From Rhynchonema sp. JSB1_4 (lineage: Eukaryota; Nematoda; Chromadorea; Monhysterida; Xyalidae), in NCBI GenBank assembly GCA_030248065.1, contig JASAMV010006591.1, positions 1-64,000 of the forward strand: DNA of 64,000 nucleotides. Reading direction: 5' to 3'. The position numbers and the translations under genes are program-made. Positions 62,763 through 64,000 of this stretch are shown piece after piece. The stretch's first letter is position 1. Each line of letters opens with the position of its first letter. The notes beneath the pieces were generated by a model that saw only the letters and a list, made by a program, of their open reading frames with translations, had not been told where the DNA came from and ran no database searches.

Positions 62763-64000
62763 ATGTCTATGTTTGGCGAAATTCCACACGAACAACTGAA
62801 GCGTAAGTTATTGCCCACATCAATAATTCGACCTGTTGAGATTTAGCGTTGAGCAAGCCTATAACCCCCAAGTCAACAACACCCAACTTTCAGAGTACAA
62901 AGAGGCCTTCCAAGTGTTCGACCCGTACAACGATGGTCGTATTGCAATGTCACATCTGGGCACGGTGCTCCGGTCGTTGGGACAGAACCCGAACGAGAAG
63001 GAACTGCAACGAATCATTGATGAATATGATGTCGATGGTTGGGTGTCTCTTTACAGTAATCGTCGTGAATGGAAGGAAAGATGGTATTGGTCACACAATG
63101 ACTTTATAAGAATTGGTCAAGTTTTTTTTCTTGAATCGTGAAGCAAGAAAGTGACGGGGCAATGACGTTGCGTTGCGCGATCACACACAAAGAATGCAGT
63201 CAGTAACATTGTTTCAGACCCGCAGCAACATGGGTGCTCTGCTAGATTATTTTCAGATGTATAAATGTTTTATGAGAATCACAAATAGCACAGTGGAAAG
63301 GGAAGGAATGATAGAAGGGAAAAAAGGAAAAAGAAAAAAAAAAAAAAAAAAAGGAAAAAAAAAAAAGACACCCAAAGCCAAAAAAAAAAATTAAGAGTGA
63401 CTGAACCTGAAAATCAGGATTGATTTGATGAATTCTTATATGATCATTGTGCGACAGTGGAAACTGTTTGTAAGGTAATGCAACCGAACTCCTGTGTATA
63501 GTCCGTCCACCAGCTCATGGCACTTTGTGTTGCTGCTGGCTGGTTAGTTCCCTTCCTCCACGTTCTAATGAAAGAGAAATTGAGTGTGACCGATTTTGCA
63601 AAAAAAGTAAATGAATAACAAAATATGTCGAAAAAGATTGAATTCGATCAAATTTAAAATTTAATTAAATTAAAATCGATAAAACACGTCGATTTCATAA
63701 AAACCACAATCGAGGAGCAAAAACAATTTTTTTCGGAATCTCAATTTCTCTTTCATTAGAACGTGGAGGAAGGGAACAAGTTGACCAGCAGCATCACAAA
63801 GCGACATGAGCTGATGGACGGACTATACCTTTGTGATCAACACTTCAAACAGCCCTGTATCAATGCCAGTATCGGTCTTTCTGTACCCACTTGAAACTTC
63901 AGGTGCGAATATCCTGCTGTTTGACCAGTTCGTCGAGATCATGTTGGGTCGCGTGTCGGCTGTGGACGTCGATGGGGAGATACACGAAGCGTTCAGGGTG
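62763..64000 (+). CDS. Calmodulin-like protein, second gene, cut by the window end
   Basis: Visible exons are 62763-62802, 62858-63037 and 63903-63997; the gene continues to the right. The product starts [13 protein letters not shown], then has a first EF-hand ([10 protein letters not shown], loop [12 protein letters not shown]), the calmodulin-like helix [20 protein letters not shown], and a second hand (loop [12 protein letters not shown], then FVEIMLGR). Neither loop has the full set of ligands: position 12 is His or Gln. Both introns match those of the 13.5 kb gene in place and phase, so the two genes are paralogs. Intron 2 contains the 327-bp mobile element. The first exon and the acceptor before 62858 are the weakest part of the model. 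Confidence 0.8.
63290..63394. repeat. A-rich/purine low-complexity tract
   Basis: Runs of A broken by GG and G (AAAGGAAAAAAAAAAAGAC type) lie inside intron 2 of the second calmodulin-like gene. The Lys-rich ORF here is an artefact of composition. Confidence 0.85.
63497..63827. mobile_element. 327-bp TA-flanked MITE, copy 2, opposite orientation
   Basis: The element spans 63499-63825. It has the same termini as copy 1 (TAGTCCGTCCACCAGCTCAT and GAGCTGATGGACGGACTA) with TA flanks. The asymmetric centre is inverted relative to copy 1: GTGTGACCGATTTTGC is on the left here but on the right in copy 1. The two copies have the same length. Confidence 0.93.

Overview
The window looks like nuclear DNA of an invertebrate animal, most probably a nematode. 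Every gene I can support is on the + strand and is split by introns of about 30 to 2,500 bases with GT..TTTCAG-type borders. Three genes encode secreted proteins with two MAM-like units of the kind I know from nematode extracellular-matrix proteins (N-terminal unit with CxFxxxCCWRNE, C-terminal unit with NxVTGVRxG ... NQGAVGxDNILW). A multi-exon class A receptor of nematode chemoreceptor style fits the same assignment. The nematode call is inference from protein style, not proof. Exon borders below were placed by hand and checked for reading phase.

Layout. 0.2-2.6 kb: a 52-bp tandem repeat, an array of hairpin units and a low-complexity C-rich block. 5.1-7.5 kb: a four-membrane-span protein. 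8.7-12.4 kb: histone H3.3, identical to the human protein as I know it, with a 2.1 kb repeat-filled second intron. 13.5-15.5 kb: a calmodulin-like protein with four EF-hands. 16.9-19.2 kb: a seven-exon GPCR with one GC-AG intron. 21.6-23.1 and 25.3-26.6 kb: two tandem copies of a small secreted Gly-rich/Pro-rich protein of unknown function. 32.6-37.1, 42.6-48.5 and 56.9-62.3 kb: three tandem paralogs of a secreted double-MAM-like protein, 503-540 residues, with almost the same exon phases but different linkers (His/Thr, Pro/Thr, poly-Thr). 49.7-50.0 kb: a possible 48-residue protein. 52.3-53.9 kb: an acidic protein of unknown family. 62.8 kb to the right edge: a second calmodulin-like gene, cut by the window end.

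The space between genes is full of small non-autonomous DNA transposons. Many have visible terminal inverted repeats and target-site duplications: two hAT-type elements with perfect 8-bp duplications (20.0 and 29.1 kb), PIF/Harbinger-type foldback elements with 3-bp duplications (27.3, 39.6 and 55.7 kb, one with another element nested inside), a mariner-type element (30.1 kb), and a 327-bp TA-flanked element present twice in opposite orientation (43.7 and 63.5 kb). Also present are a 30-bp minisatellite of about 25 copies (38.8-39.6 kb), several minor tandem repeats and long G- or C-runs that may be assembly-sensitive.

The most unexpected signal is the 10-mer TGAAACATCA. I count 12 exact copies on the + strand and 3 on the - strand, spread over introns, gene flanks, two coding exons and one mobile element, where about 0.1 is expected by chance. 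I found no CRISPR array, rRNA, tRNA or prokaryotic operon.
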